The translations under genes and the position numbers were made by a program. Shown here piece after piece: positions 18,360-26,224 of a stretch of 64,000 nucleotides of DNA (positions are counted from its first letter, which is position 1; each line of letters starts with the position of its first letter). A model generated the notes under the pieces. It saw nothing but the letters and a program-made list of their open reading frames with translations. It ran no database searches and was not told the origin of the DNA. The DNA lies in NCBI GenBank assembly GCA_035416745.1, contig DAOLNV010000013.1, positions 14,674 through 78,673 of the forward strand, given 5' to 3'. The stretch is from Candidatus Hydrogenedentota bacterium (GTDB lineage Bacteria; Hydrogenedentota; Hydrogenedentia; Hydrogenedentales; SLHB01).

Positions 18360-19709
18360 ATGAAACCGACACGTCGCGACGTGCTCAAGACGCTTGCTGG
18401 AGGCACGGCTCTGGCCTGGGGCGGAAAGGCCATGCGCACCGCGCAAGCCTCGCACGAAAGCACACAACCGGCCGCGGGGCCGATTCCAAAGCCGGAGCCG
18501 CGCATCGAGCGTTTCGAACGGCTGGCCTACGGCATGTTCATCCACTGGGGCCTCTACTCGCAGCTGGGCCGGGGCGAATGGGTCATGAACCAGGAAAAGA
18601 TCCCGGTAGAGGAATACAGACGGCTGCGAGACACCTTCACGGCCGCGGACTTCGACGGCCGCGCCATCGCCGGCATTGTCCGGCGCGCCGGACAGAGGTA
18701 CGCGACCCTGACGGCACGCCACCACGAAGGGTTCAGCCTCTACGATACGAGGGGACTGTCGGACTACGACGCCGTGCACAGTCCCGCCGCGCGCGATCTC
18801 GTGGCGGATTTCGTCGAGGGTTGCCGCGCCGAGGGCATCCTCCCCTTCTTCTACCACACCACGCTTGATTGGTGTCACCCGGATTTCGGGGCCGACTTTG
18901 ACGCGTACCTGGATTACCTGCATGCCTCGGTCGAGATTCTGTGCACGCAGTATGGCGACATCGGCGGGTTGTGGTTCGACGGCAACTGGAGCAAGCCGGA
19001 CGCGGACTGGAAAGAGGACCGCCTATACGGGATCATCCGGAAACACCAGCCGGAGGCGATGATCATCAACAATACGGGCATTCACAAGATGGGCGAGATT
19101 GGACATCCCGAAATCGACAGCACCACCTTCGAGCAGGGCCGGCCGTCCCCCATGGACCGCCGCGGCATGCCCAAGTACATCAGCGCCGAGATGTGCCAGA
19201 CCATGAACATGCACTGGGGAATAGCCATCAACGATTACAATTACATGTCGCCCCCGGAGATCATTGAGAACCTGTGCGCGTGCCGTAAGGTGGGGGCCAA
19301 CTATCTCCTCAACGTCGGTCCCACGGCCGGGGGCGCCATCCCGGAATACGAGCGGGCCGCCCTCGAACGCGTGGGGCAATGGCTCGAACGTTACGGCGAA
19401 GCCATCTACAACGGCAAACCCTGCAGCGTGGCAGGTCCCGGGCCGGATTTCGGGCTCGATGTGGACGGAACGCTCTACCTGTTCGTGCACGCCCTCAAGC
19501 CCGGGCATGGCCAGCAGGCAGGCGAAGTCAGCGGCCCGGGTCCACGCACGTTCGAAGGGGTCGAACAAAAGGTGGCGTCCGTGACATGGCTGGACAACGG
19601 TGAGGAGTTGAAATTCGAGCAGGACGGCCAGAAGCTCAATGTCACGGCAACGGGTTTCCCATACGGAACCAACACCGTCGTACGCATGGCGCGGATCTCG
19701 CAAGGGTAA
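18360..19709 (+). CDS. Alpha-L-fucosidase, glycoside hydrolase family 29
   Basis: This 449-residue retaining alpha-L-fucosidase has a twin-arginine-like export signal (TRRDVLKTLAGG), implying export in folded form. The GH29 core includes YGMFIHWGLYSQLGRGEW, TARHHEGFSLYDT, YHTTLDWCHPDF and GGLWFDGNW, whose Asp207 corresponds to the catalytic nucleophile. The acid/base residue of GH29 is poorly conserved and is not assigned here. The C-terminal beta-sandwich includes YLLNVGPTAGGAIP. The gene starts 33 bases after the GH2 stop behind GGAGG, so both are likely co-expressed for removal of fucosyl and galactosyl residues from host-, algal- or plant-derived glycans. A short gap separates it from the hypA promoter. 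Confidence 0.93.
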   Translation: MKPTRRDVLKTLAGGTALAWGGKAMRTAQASHESTQPAAGPIPKPEPRIERFERLAYGMFIHWGLYSQLGRGEWVMNQEKIPVEEYRRLRDTFTAADFDGRAIAGIVRRAGQRYATLTARHHEGFSLYDTRGLSDYDAVHSPAARDLVADFVEGCRAEGILPFFYHTTLDWCHPDFGADFDAYLDYLHASVEILCTQYGDIGGLWFDGNWSKPDADWKEDRLYGIIRKHQPEAMIINNTGIHKMGEIGHPEIDSTTFEQGRPSPMDRRGMPKYISAEMCQTMNMHWGIAINDYNYMSPPEIIENLCACRKVGANYLLNVGPTAGGAIPEYERAALERVGQWLERYGEAIYNGKPCSVAGPGPDFGLDVDGTLYLFVHALKPGHGQQAGEVSGPGPRTFEGVEQKVASVTWLDNGEELKFEQDGQKLNVTATGFPYGTNTVVRMARISQG

Positions 19710-19747
19710 CACGTGCGTTTCCCGAAACATGACCAGGCAAAGCCGGT

Positions 19748-19777
19748 TTGCCGCTGCGCGGGACATTACGCTATCCT
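19748..19777 (+). promoter_or_regulatory. Candidate hypA promoter abutting the start codon
   Basis: TTGCCG (19748-19753) and TATCCT (19772-19777) are separated by 18 bases. The predicted start of transcription, about seven bases after the -10, coincides with ATG 19784. No ribosome-binding sequence precedes that codon, so a leaderless mRNA is likely if this promoter is used. Confidence 0.4.
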
Positions 19778-19783
19778 GTGTTG

Positions 19784-20068
19784 ATGCACGAATTGTCGTT
19801 TGCACAGCAGATTCTGGAGACAGTCCAACGCGAAGCGGCCGGTTTCGGCGGCGTCCGCGTGACCCGCGTAAAACTGCGCGCCGATGAATACCTCGCCCTG
19901 GAACCCGCCAGTCTGCGGTTCTGCCTCGAGAGTATTTCACAAGACACGATCATGGCCGGCGCGGAAATCGAGATCGAGGAAGTGGCCGCTCCGGCGGGCG
20001 CGGAACGGCCCCTGTTTGGCGCCGGTCTCGTTATCGAGGAGATCGAACTGGATGAGCAAGACGGTTAA
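19784..20068 (+). CDS. hypA: HypA-like hydrogenase nickel-insertion protein lacking the zinc finger
   Basis: HypA delivers nickel to [NiFe]-hydrogenase together with HypB. The product starts at ATG 19784 with MHELSFAQQILETV; Met1, His2 and Glu3 form the family's nickel site and are intact. The alpha/beta core (VTRVKLRADEYLALEPASLRF) follows. Normal HypA has about 113-118 residues with two CxxC pairs forming a zinc finger after the EIEIEE strand. Here that strand runs directly into a short linker (APAGAERPLFG) and the closing strand GLVIEEIELDE, giving 94 residues with no CxxC. The lesion is in frame and cleanly removes the finger. The 3' end overlaps hypB by 17 bases. It may still bind nickel but should lack the zinc-dependent switch. 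Confidence 0.85.
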   Translation: MHELSFAQQILETVQREAAGFGGVRVTRVKLRADEYLALEPASLRFCLESISQDTIMAGAEIEIEEVAAPAGAERPLFGAGLVIEEIELDEQDG

Positions 20069-20705
20069 GCTCGAGCAAAAGGTGCAGGCAAAAGGCTACG
20101 AAATCGCCTTGGAATTGCGGGAAATGTTCCGCAAGAGAGGCATCTTCGTCGTGAACCTTATCGGGTCTCCCGGAGCGGGCAAGACCAGCCTGCTCGAGGC
20201 CCTGGCCAGCCGCATCAGGGGGCGCGCGGCCGTCATCGAAGGGGATCTCGCCACGGACAATGACAAACGCCGCATTGAACGGGCCGGATTGCGCGCGCAC
20301 CAGATCAACACGGTCAGCGCATGCCACCTCGACGCCGCCATGGTGCGCGACGCCTTGAAGGAATTTCCTTTGGACGGCGTCACCCTGCTGTTCATTGAGA
20401 ATGTCGGCAACTTGGTGTGCCCCGCCAGTTTCGAGATCGGCGAGGACATCAAAGTGGCGATCGTATCGACCACCGAAGGCGACGACAAGCCCGCGAAATA
20501 TCCCAAAGCCATGAAGGTGTCGTCAGCCATGGTCATCACCAAGACCGACCTCTTGCCCTACATCACGTGCGACGTCGACCGCATGGAACGCGATGTACGG
20601 GAGATTGTGCCGGACATGCCGGTGTTCCGCACCGCCGCGACGACGGGCGAAGGCATAGACCGGTTTTTGCAGTGGCTCGAGGAGCGGGCTGCGGCGCGAA
20701 AATAG
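20052..20705 (+). CDS. hypB: Hydrogenase nickel-incorporation GTPase HypB
   Basis: HypB is the SIMIBI-class GTPase that powers nickel insertion into [NiFe]-hydrogenase. The 217-residue protein starts at ATG 20052 inside the end of hypA. It contains the P-loop GSPGAGKTSLLEAL, GDLATDNDKRRIERAG, the metal-binding motif SACHLDAAMV (the Cys-His pair for nickel or zinc at the dimer interface), FIENVGNLVCPASF, VSTTEGDDKPAKYP and the base-recognition KTDLLPY. It lacks the His-rich nickel-storage stretch and the N-terminal CxxCGC motif of some HypB proteins, so it has only the G-domain metal site. Overlapping translation with the shortened hypA implies co-production. It converges on hypE. Confidence 0.95.
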   Translation: MSKTVKLEQKVQAKGYEIALELREMFRKRGIFVVNLIGSPGAGKTSLLEALASRIRGRAAVIEGDLATDNDKRRIERAGLRAHQINTVSACHLDAAMVRDALKEFPLDGVTLLFIENVGNLVCPASFEIGEDIKVAIVSTTEGDDKPAKYPKAMKVSSAMVITKTDLLPYITCDVDRMERDVREIVPDMPVFRTAATTGEGIDRFLQWLEERAAARK

Positions 20706-20797
20706 GCCGCGCGCGAAAAGGACCACAGGCTCCCGAAGGACCCAAAGGACGCTTCCTGGGCGGCTGGTGTTCAGCAGGGCGAGGGAGAGCCGATTCC

Positions 20798-20816
20798 GCC
20801 TGGCGCAAGGCCAGGC
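20798..20816. other. Hairpin between converging hypB and hypE
   Basis: GCCTGGC and GCCAGGC form a perfect seven-base stem around GCAAG in the 191-base gap between the convergent genes. There is no T-run, so its role as a terminator is uncertain. A similar GCCTGGCC stem occurs within the 76-bp repeat near 60.2 kb. Confidence 0.4.
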
Positions 20817-20896
20817 GCTACATAAGGCGGACGGGAAGCCTGCACCTGCTCGGGAATCCGTGTTCGCACGGGTTATGGATGGGCCTATCCCCTACG

Positions 20897-21901
20897 CTAA
20901 CAGATTCGGGGCAATTCCTCGCCATAGGGCATTTCGAGGATGCGTTCGCCCCCGAAACGCGTGCGCATCACGCACGGCACGCGTTTGCGGGGCACAACAC
21001 GGCCAATAGCGGACGAACGTTCGCCTCCGGCGGTCTTCCGGAGGCTGTCAAGCGCCAAATCTGCTTGTCCTTCTGAGACGAAAAGAACGAGTTTGCCCTC
21101 GTTGGCGACGGTGAGCGGATCGAGGCCCAGCATTTCGCACGCGGCGCGTGTTTCCGGGCGCACGGGGATGGCGTTCTCGTCCAACTCGATGGTAACGTCC
21201 GAATCGCCGGCCAGTTCGGCGCAGCACGCGGCCAGGCCTCCCCGGGTAGGATCGCGCATGACACGGGGTTCGACGCCGGCGTCGATCAAAGCTTTGACGA
21301 ACGGCCAGACCGGTGAGGCATCGGATCTGACCCGGGTATCGAACGCGATCCCTTCGCGCTCGCTCATGACCGCAATGCCGTGCTCGGCGATGGGGCCGTT
21401 GATGAGAACAACGTCCCCCGGCTTAAGGCTTTTCGGGTCTGAAGTGGTTTGCCGGATGCCCACGCCAGCGGTGTTGATGAAGAGCTGGTCGGCTTCGCCC
21501 CGTGCAACGACTTTGGTGTCGCCCGTAACAATCTGGACTTCCGACAACTCGGCCGCAGTCGCAGCCGAACGCACGATCCGGGCGAGGGTGTCAATCGCGA
21601 ACCCTTCCTCGATGATGAGCCCCATCGACAAGGCAACCGGCTTGGCCCCCGAAACCGCAAGATCATTAACTGTGCCGTGGACGCTAAGGCTCCCGATATC
21701 GCCACCGCGGAAGAACAACGGTTTGACGACGAACGAGTCCGTGGTGAATACGAGACCTTCGACGCCCGGCACGGCGGCGGCGTCCGGCAACCCGTCCGCG
21801 TTTCGGCCCAAAGACGCGAGAAGCACCTCGGCAATGAGCTCGCGGGTCAGCGCCCCGCCGCCTCCATGGGCTAATAATATCCGATCAATATCCTTCATCA
21901 C
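20897..21901 (-). CDS. hypE: Hydrogenase expression/formation protein HypE
   Basis: HypE dehydrates the carbamoyl group placed on its C-terminal cysteine to a thiocyanate, the source of the CN ligands of the [NiFe]-hydrogenase iron. The 334-residue protein has the PurM-like AIRS fold: LAHGGGGALTRELI near the N-terminus, FTTDSFVVKPLFFRGGDIG, VSGAKPVALSMG, IVTGDTKVV and RDPTRGGLA. The essential C-terminal motif PRIC is present, ending in the modified cysteine, so it should be functional. It is the last gene of the minus-strand set hypF-hypC-hypD-hypE and starts 63 bases after the hypD stop. Confidence 0.97.
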   Translation of the reverse strand: MMKDIDRILLAHGGGGALTRELIAEVLLASLGRNADGLPDAAAVPGVEGLVFTTDSFVVKPLFFRGGDIGSLSVHGTVNDLAVSGAKPVALSMGLIIEEGFAIDTLARIVRSAATAAELSEVQIVTGDTKVVARGEADQLFINTAGVGIRQTTSDPKSLKPGDVVLINGPIAEHGIAVMSEREGIAFDTRVRSDASPVWPFVKALIDAGVEPRVMRDPTRGGLAACCAELAGDSDVTIELDENAIPVRPETRAACEMLGLDPLTVANEGKLVLFVSEGQADLALDSLRKTAGGERSSAIGRVVPRKRVPCVMRTRFGGERILEMPYGEELPRIC

Positions 21902-21964
21902 CCTTCTCGACTCGATGACCGAATCGCTTTCCTTGGGAAGGGGCCCTGGGGAATCTCCCTCCCA

Positions 21965-23023
21965 TTATCCATACTTATACCGGGCGGCGCAGGAACCCTC
22001 CGAGGAAACCATACACGGCCCAAGAGGGCTGCGTGGGGTGCACTCGTTGCCGAAGAAAGGGCACTCGGGCGGGTGGATGATCCCCTTGAGGACGTCCCCG
22101 CACCGGCATTTTGGCAACTGCACGGGTCCCATGTCAGGCAATTCGTGCTTATGTGCGGCATCGAAGGAGGCGAATTCTTCCTTCAGAACCAACCCGCTTC
22201 CGGGAATCTCGCCGAGACCGCGCCACTCCGCACCCGACACGTTGAACACGCGCATGAGCATGTCCCACGCGCGCTTGTTTCCGCCGGGCTTGACGACGCG
22301 CGTGTACTGCACAAACGAGCTAATGCGCTTCTCGGCGATACATTCCAGGAGCATGGCAATGCCTTCGAGCACGTCCGAGGGTTCGAAGCCCGTGGCGACG
22401 CACGGCGCCCGGTATTGCCGCGCGACCTCCTCGTAGGCTTCCGGGCCGATGATGACTGAGACGTGGCCGGGGGTAATGAATCCTTCGATGCGTGATGCGC
22501 CCTCGAGCACGGCTTTCATGGCCGGGACGATAAGTTTGTGCGACGCGTAGACGGAGAAGTTCGAGATGCCCCGTTCGCGGGCCTGGAGAACGACCGACGC
22601 AACGCCGGGCGCGGTGGTCTCGAAACCCACAGCCGCGAACACGACCTCGCGTCCGGGTTCGCGGACCGCGAGGTCCAGGGCGTCCAGCGGCGAATAGACG
22701 ATACGCACGTCGGCGCCTTGGGACCGTTCCTCGACGAGCGACGTTTCGAGACCAGGCACGCGGATCATGTCGCCAAACGAGCAGAGAACAACGCCCGGCT
22801 GGCGGGCAAGCAACAGGATGCGTTCGATGTCGCGCTGGGACGTCACGCATACGGGGCAGCCCGGTCCCGACACCAGTTCGACGGACTGCGGCAGGAGCGA
22901 GCGCAGACCGCCTTTGCCGATGGCGTGGGTATGCGTGCCGCAGACTTCCATGACGCGGACATGCCGCCCGATGGCTTCGGCGGCCCTTCGGACACGGTCC
23001 ACGAATGGTTCAGGGCGCGCCAA
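21965..23023 (-). CDS. hypD: Hydrogenase formation protein HypD
   Basis: HypD is the iron-sulfur scaffold on which, with HypC, the Fe(CN)2CO unit of [NiFe]-hydrogenase is assembled. All diagnostic motifs are visible in the 352 residues: EVCGTHTHAI (iron-binding Cys), SGPGCPVCVT (redox cysteine pair), GFETTAP, ITPGHVSVIIG, and the C-terminal cysteine set for the [4Fe-4S] cluster (CRCGDVLKG, PPECPFFGNECTP, GPCMVSSEGSC). Its start lies within the end of hypC (14-base overlap), as is usual for these partners. Confidence 0.97.
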   Translation of the reverse strand: MARPEPFVDRVRRAAEAIGRHVRVMEVCGTHTHAIGKGGLRSLLPQSVELVSGPGCPVCVTSQRDIERILLLARQPGVVLCSFGDMIRVPGLETSLVEERSQGADVRIVYSPLDALDLAVREPGREVVFAAVGFETTAPGVASVVLQARERGISNFSVYASHKLIVPAMKAVLEGASRIEGFITPGHVSVIIGPEAYEEVARQYRAPCVATGFEPSDVLEGIAMLLECIAEKRISSFVQYTRVVKPGGNKRAWDMLMRVFNVSGAEWRGLGEIPGSGLVLKEEFASFDAAHKHELPDMGPVQLPKCRCGDVLKGIIHPPECPFFGNECTPRSPLGPCMVSSEGSCAARYKYG

Positions 23024-23246
23024 AATCCCCTATTCCTTCCTGCATCTCGGAGAAGAGCGCCAGCGTTTCCCGTGCGTCCTCGGGTTCGAGCTTCTCGATA
23101 GCAAAACCCGCGTGCACGAGTACCCAATCGCCGACCGCGGGCTCGTCGATGAGGCTGAAATCGGCCTCGCGCACGTTGCCCGCGAGCGCGACCTTGCCAC
23201 GCGCGCCCTCGATCTCAGTAATTTGCGCTGGAATCGCCAGGCACAT
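23010..23246 (-). CDS. hypC: Hydrogenase assembly chaperone HypC
   Basis: HypC is a small chaperone that forms a complex with HypD and carries the iron-cyanide unit to the hydrogenase large subunit. This 78-residue member begins MCLAIPAQI, with the essential Cys2 exposed after Met removal, and has the OB-like core VGDWVLVHAGFAIEKLE followed by an acidic helix. Size and motifs are normal. Its start lies inside the end of hypF (32-base overlap) and its end overlaps hypD, so the three are translated in tight coupling. Confidence 0.96.
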   Translation of the reverse strand: MCLAIPAQITEIEGARGKVALAGNVREADFSLIDEPAVGDWVLVHAGFAIEKLEPEDARETLALFSEMQEGIGDFGAP

Positions 23247-25533
23247 GTTTTTTGCAGCTCCATGCGGCGGCAGCGGCCTGTCCCAGGCTTACGCCGCCGT
23301 CACCGGGCGGTACCGCCGCATTCAGCAAGGCGTTGAATCCCTTGTTTTCGAGCAGGGAAACGAGGCGTTCGGTCAAGAACTTGTTTGCGAAGACGCCTCC
23401 CGACAGCGCGACGGTCGACAACCCGGACCGTTTCCGGATGTGTTCGCAGACACACAGTGTAGCATGAGCGACGGCGTTATGGAAACGGGCCGCGCACACC
23501 GGCGCGGACACGTTCCGCCGTATGTCGTTGACCAAGGCCCGGATCACATCGGTGCTCTTGACGACCAGCGCCCCGTCCCCGCTGGAAACCATGCCTGCGT
23601 CATACGCTTGCTGTTCGCTGGCTGCGAGATGCGCCTGCGCTTCGAGTTCCATGGGCGCCTGCGAGTGAAACGTGTTGTAACGGCAGATGCCCAACAAGGC
23701 GGCGGCGGCATCGAAGAGGCGTCCCATGCTCGTCGTGTGCGGACAATTGACGCGCCGCGCAATCATCCGGGCCAGCAATGGAAACCGATCGGCTTGGTCG
23801 GGGAACCATTCCTGGCACAGGCGGACGGCATCGGCGCCAAAGGCCGCATGGAGATACGCGAAAGCCATGCGCGTGGTTTCCTTCGCGGCGGCGTCTCCAC
23901 CCGGTTGCGGCACGGATTCAAGGTGCGCCACGCGGTCAGAGCGGGCGTAATCGTGGACCACAAGGAATTCGCCGCCCCAGAGCAGGTCGTCCGCGCCCCA
24001 ACCGAGGCCGTCAAACGAGACCGCGATGGCGGGTCCCGGATGGTTCGCTTCGACCAGGGCCGAGACCGCATGGGCGTGGTGATGCTGAACGGGAACCCCT
24101 TTCGCCGTCTGTTCGCGGGCGTACTTGGTGGAGAGATAGCCTGGATGCGGGTCGAATGCGATGGTAGCCGGATAGACCTCGAGTACGTTTTGCAGATGCT
24201 CGACGCCCTGCAGGAACGCTTCGTACGCGGCGAGGTTGGTGAGGTCGCCGATATGGTGGCTGAGGAAAGCGTATTCGCCCCGGGTGACACAGACCGTATT
24301 GTTGAGTTCGGGTCCGGCCGCGAGAATTTCGTTGCCGGTGGTATCGAAAGGCAGCTTGACTGGGAACGGCGCGTAACCCCGCGAACGGCGCAGGAAGCGG
24401 AGTTGTCCGGCGATGACGCGCACGACCGAGTCGTCGGTGCGAATGTGAATGCGGCGGTTGTGGAGCAAGAACCAGTCGGCGAGTTCGGCCAGGCGGTGGA
24501 ACGCGTCCTCGTTGGTATGCGCGATGGGTTCGTCGGAAAGGTTCCCGCTGGTCATGACCAGTGCGCGGAACGGCCCTTCCATCAAGAGGTGATGCAGCGG
24601 CGTGTAGGGCAGCATGACGCCAAAGGATGGGCTGCGCGGAGCAACGCCTTCCGCCAAGGCATGCGCGGGCAGTTTGTCGAGCAGCACAATGGGCCGCTCG
24701 GCGGACTCAAGGAGCCGGCGTTCGGCGTCGCAAGCGAAGCGGCAGATGGCTTCGGCGGCGGCTGCATCACGCACCATGATCGCGAACGGTTTGAGGTCTC
24801 GATGTTTGCGGGCGCGTAACAGGGCGACCGCTTCCGTATTGGCCGCATCGCAAGCGAGATGAAACCCGCCCAGGCCCTTGATCGCAACGATCGCGCCCGC
24901 GGATAGACATCTGATTGCCTCCCCGATGGGGGCGCCGCACGGGACTTCACCGCCCGCGCGGTCCGCCAGCCAAACGCGCGGTCCGCAGACCGGGCAGCAC
25001 GTGGGCTCGGCGTGAAACCTGCGGTTCGCGGGGTCCTCGTACTCGGCTCGGCACGCGGAGCACATTACGAAATCCGCCATGGTGGTCTTGGCGCGGTCGT
25101 AGGGCAAATCCTGGATGATGGTGTAGCGCGGGCCGCAGTTGGTGCAGTTGATGAACGGATAGCGATACCGGCGGTCTGAGGGGTCGGCCATTTCGCGCAG
25201 GCAGTCGCTGCATGTCGCCAGATCCGGCGGCACGAGGACGCTGCGCTCGCCGTACGCTGCGCTCTCGCGGATGCGGAAGCCAGATTCCCCAAGCGGTGCG
25301 GTTTCGCGGGTCTCGATGCGTTCGATACGGGCCAGTGGCGGCGGCGAAGATTCGAGTTCAGCCAGGAACACGCCGATGGCCTCGCGCGGGCCCTCGAGTT
25401 CGATGGTCACGCCGCGCGGCTCGTTGAGAACGAATCCCGCGAGCCCGGCGCGCGTGGCAAGGCCGTAGACGAAGGGACGGAACCCTACGCCTTGGACCGC
25501 GCCGGAGACGGTTATGTGAATGCGTGTGCTCAT
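23215..25533 (-). CDS. hypF: Carbamoyltransferase HypF
   Basis: HypF converts carbamoyl phosphate to an adenylate and passes the carbamoyl group to HypE. The 772 residues are laid out in the family order: an acylphosphatase domain (RIHITVSGAVQGVGFRPF), the double zinc-finger region with four CxxC pairs (CSDC, CTNC, CSAC, CPVC), a YrdC domain (GAIVAIKGLGGFHLACDA), and a C-terminal Kae1-like domain with HHHAHAV and LSGGVFANKFLTERL. ATG 25533 is chosen because it starts immediately before the acylphosphatase domain. A longer frame upstream adds 27 unrelated residues. TACAAT lies 10 bases upstream of this ATG on the coding strand and there is no ribosome site, so the mRNA may have almost no leader. 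It heads hypFCDE. Confidence 0.95.
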   Translation of the reverse strand: MSTRIHITVSGAVQGVGFRPFVYGLATRAGLAGFVLNEPRGVTIELEGPREAIGVFLAELESSPPPLARIERIETRETAPLGESGFRIRESAAYGERSVLVPPDLATCSDCLREMADPSDRRYRYPFINCTNCGPRYTIIQDLPYDRAKTTMADFVMCSACRAEYEDPANRRFHAEPTCCPVCGPRVWLADRAGGEVPCGAPIGEAIRCLSAGAIVAIKGLGGFHLACDAANTEAVALLRARKHRDLKPFAIMVRDAAAAEAICRFACDAERRLLESAERPIVLLDKLPAHALAEGVAPRSPSFGVMLPYTPLHHLLMEGPFRALVMTSGNLSDEPIAHTNEDAFHRLAELADWFLLHNRRIHIRTDDSVVRVIAGQLRFLRRSRGYAPFPVKLPFDTTGNEILAAGPELNNTVCVTRGEYAFLSHHIGDLTNLAAYEAFLQGVEHLQNVLEVYPATIAFDPHPGYLSTKYAREQTAKGVPVQHHHAHAVSALVEANHPGPAIAVSFDGLGWGADDLLWGGEFLVVHDYARSDRVAHLESVPQPGGDAAAKETTRMAFAYLHAAFGADAVRLCQEWFPDQADRFPLLARMIARRVNCPHTTSMGRLFDAAAALLGICRYNTFHSQAPMELEAQAHLAASEQQAYDAGMVSSGDGALVVKSTDVIRALVNDIRRNVSAPVCAARFHNAVAHATLCVCEHIRKRSGLSTVALSGGVFANKFLTERLVSLLENKGFNALLNAAVPPGDGGVSLGQAAAAAWSCKKHVPGDSSANY

Positions 25534-25819
25534 GGAAAGGCCGATTGTACGGGATTTGCCCTTGCCGCCGCGAATGGGGCCAATGAACGGAGGAGGGCGG
25601 GCCACAGATGTCACAGATGGGAAAACATGAACTTGGGAAACGAGGGTAAATCAGTTTCAGTTGACTAAGATGGTTTTGAGTCGCGCTGGATTGGTAAATG
25701 TATTTGGGATAACGAGGGGGCATTAAAAGACAAAAATAATAATAGTGCGATAAATCTCTTCTTGGTACCCTGTCTAGCCCAAAAATATTTTGATTTGCTA
25801 TCCATTACCAAAATAAAAT
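25534..25819. other. AT-rich intergenic stretch upstream of the DUF2089 gene
   Basis: No gene is seen. From about 25620 the base composition changes sharply from the high-GC surroundings to strongly A+T-rich, with runs such as AAAATATTTTGATTTG at ~25783. It lies between the divergent hypF and DUF2089 genes and ends at a consensus-like promoter. It may work as an upstream (UP-like) promoter element or be an insertion of foreign DNA. Confidence 0.5.
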
Positions 25820-25848
25820 TTGACATCGGGGGCATTTGATGATATGAT
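25820..25848 (+). promoter_or_regulatory. Near-consensus sigma-70 promoter for the DUF2089/PspC pair
   Basis: TTGACA (25820-25825), a 17-base spacer and TATGAT (25843-25848) form an almost ideal sigma-70 promoter. The expected transcription start (~25855) is one base from ATG 25856, so the mRNA would be leaderless. Confidence 0.75.
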
Positions 25849-25855
25849 CCGAATC

Positions 25856-26224
25856 ATGGACGCAACACACGAACATAAAAAACCCGGGTGCCCGTACTGC
25901 GGAACACCCATGCGTCCGGTGGTGATGACGTGCGACCGATGCGAGGTGGAGGTGCGGGGCCGGTTCCGCCAGACGCAGTTCTTACGGATGTCGGGCGAAG
26001 ACCTTTCATTTCTGGAAAGCTACCTTCTGGCCGGGTTCAGCATCAAGGCGCTTGCAGAGAGGTCCGGCTTGGGTTATGTGGCCATCCGAAACCGCCTGGA
26101 CCGCGTGATTGAGTCGTATCAGAAGCTGCACGACAATGAAGAAGCCAAGCGTGCGATTCTGGAGCGGCTCGAAAGGGGCGAAATCACGGCGAAGGCGGCG
26201 GCGGAAGCGATGGAGGGGCTGTGA
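25856..26224 (+). CDS. DUF2089 family zinc-ribbon protein
   Basis: The 122-residue product has an N-terminal zinc ribbon (CPYCGTPMRP and CDRCEV), then MSGEDLSFLESYLLAGFSIKALAERSGLGYVAIRNRLD, a helix-turn-helix-like segment typical of DUF2089, and a C-terminal EITAKAAAEAMEGL helix. Earlier in-frame TTG and ATG codons overlap the promoter's -35 and -10 elements, so ATG 25856 is the only start compatible with this promoter. It overlaps the PspC-domain gene by four bases. In other bacteria DUF2089 proteins are commonly encoded beside PspC-domain membrane proteins. By architecture it is probably a small regulator acting with it, though no function is proven. Confidence 0.85.
   Translation: MDATHEHKKPGCPYCGTPMRPVVMTCDRCEVEVRGRFRQTQFLRMSGEDLSFLESYLLAGFSIKALAERSGLGYVAIRNRLDRVIESYQKLHDNEEAKRAILERLERGEITAKAAAEAMEGL

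Noticed and set aside
16542..18923. A 793-codon open frame antisense to the GH2 and GH29 genes
   Set aside because: It mirrors high-GC codon bias of the sense genes, shows no family resemblance and lacks a ribosome site; the sense frames have intact catalytic residues.
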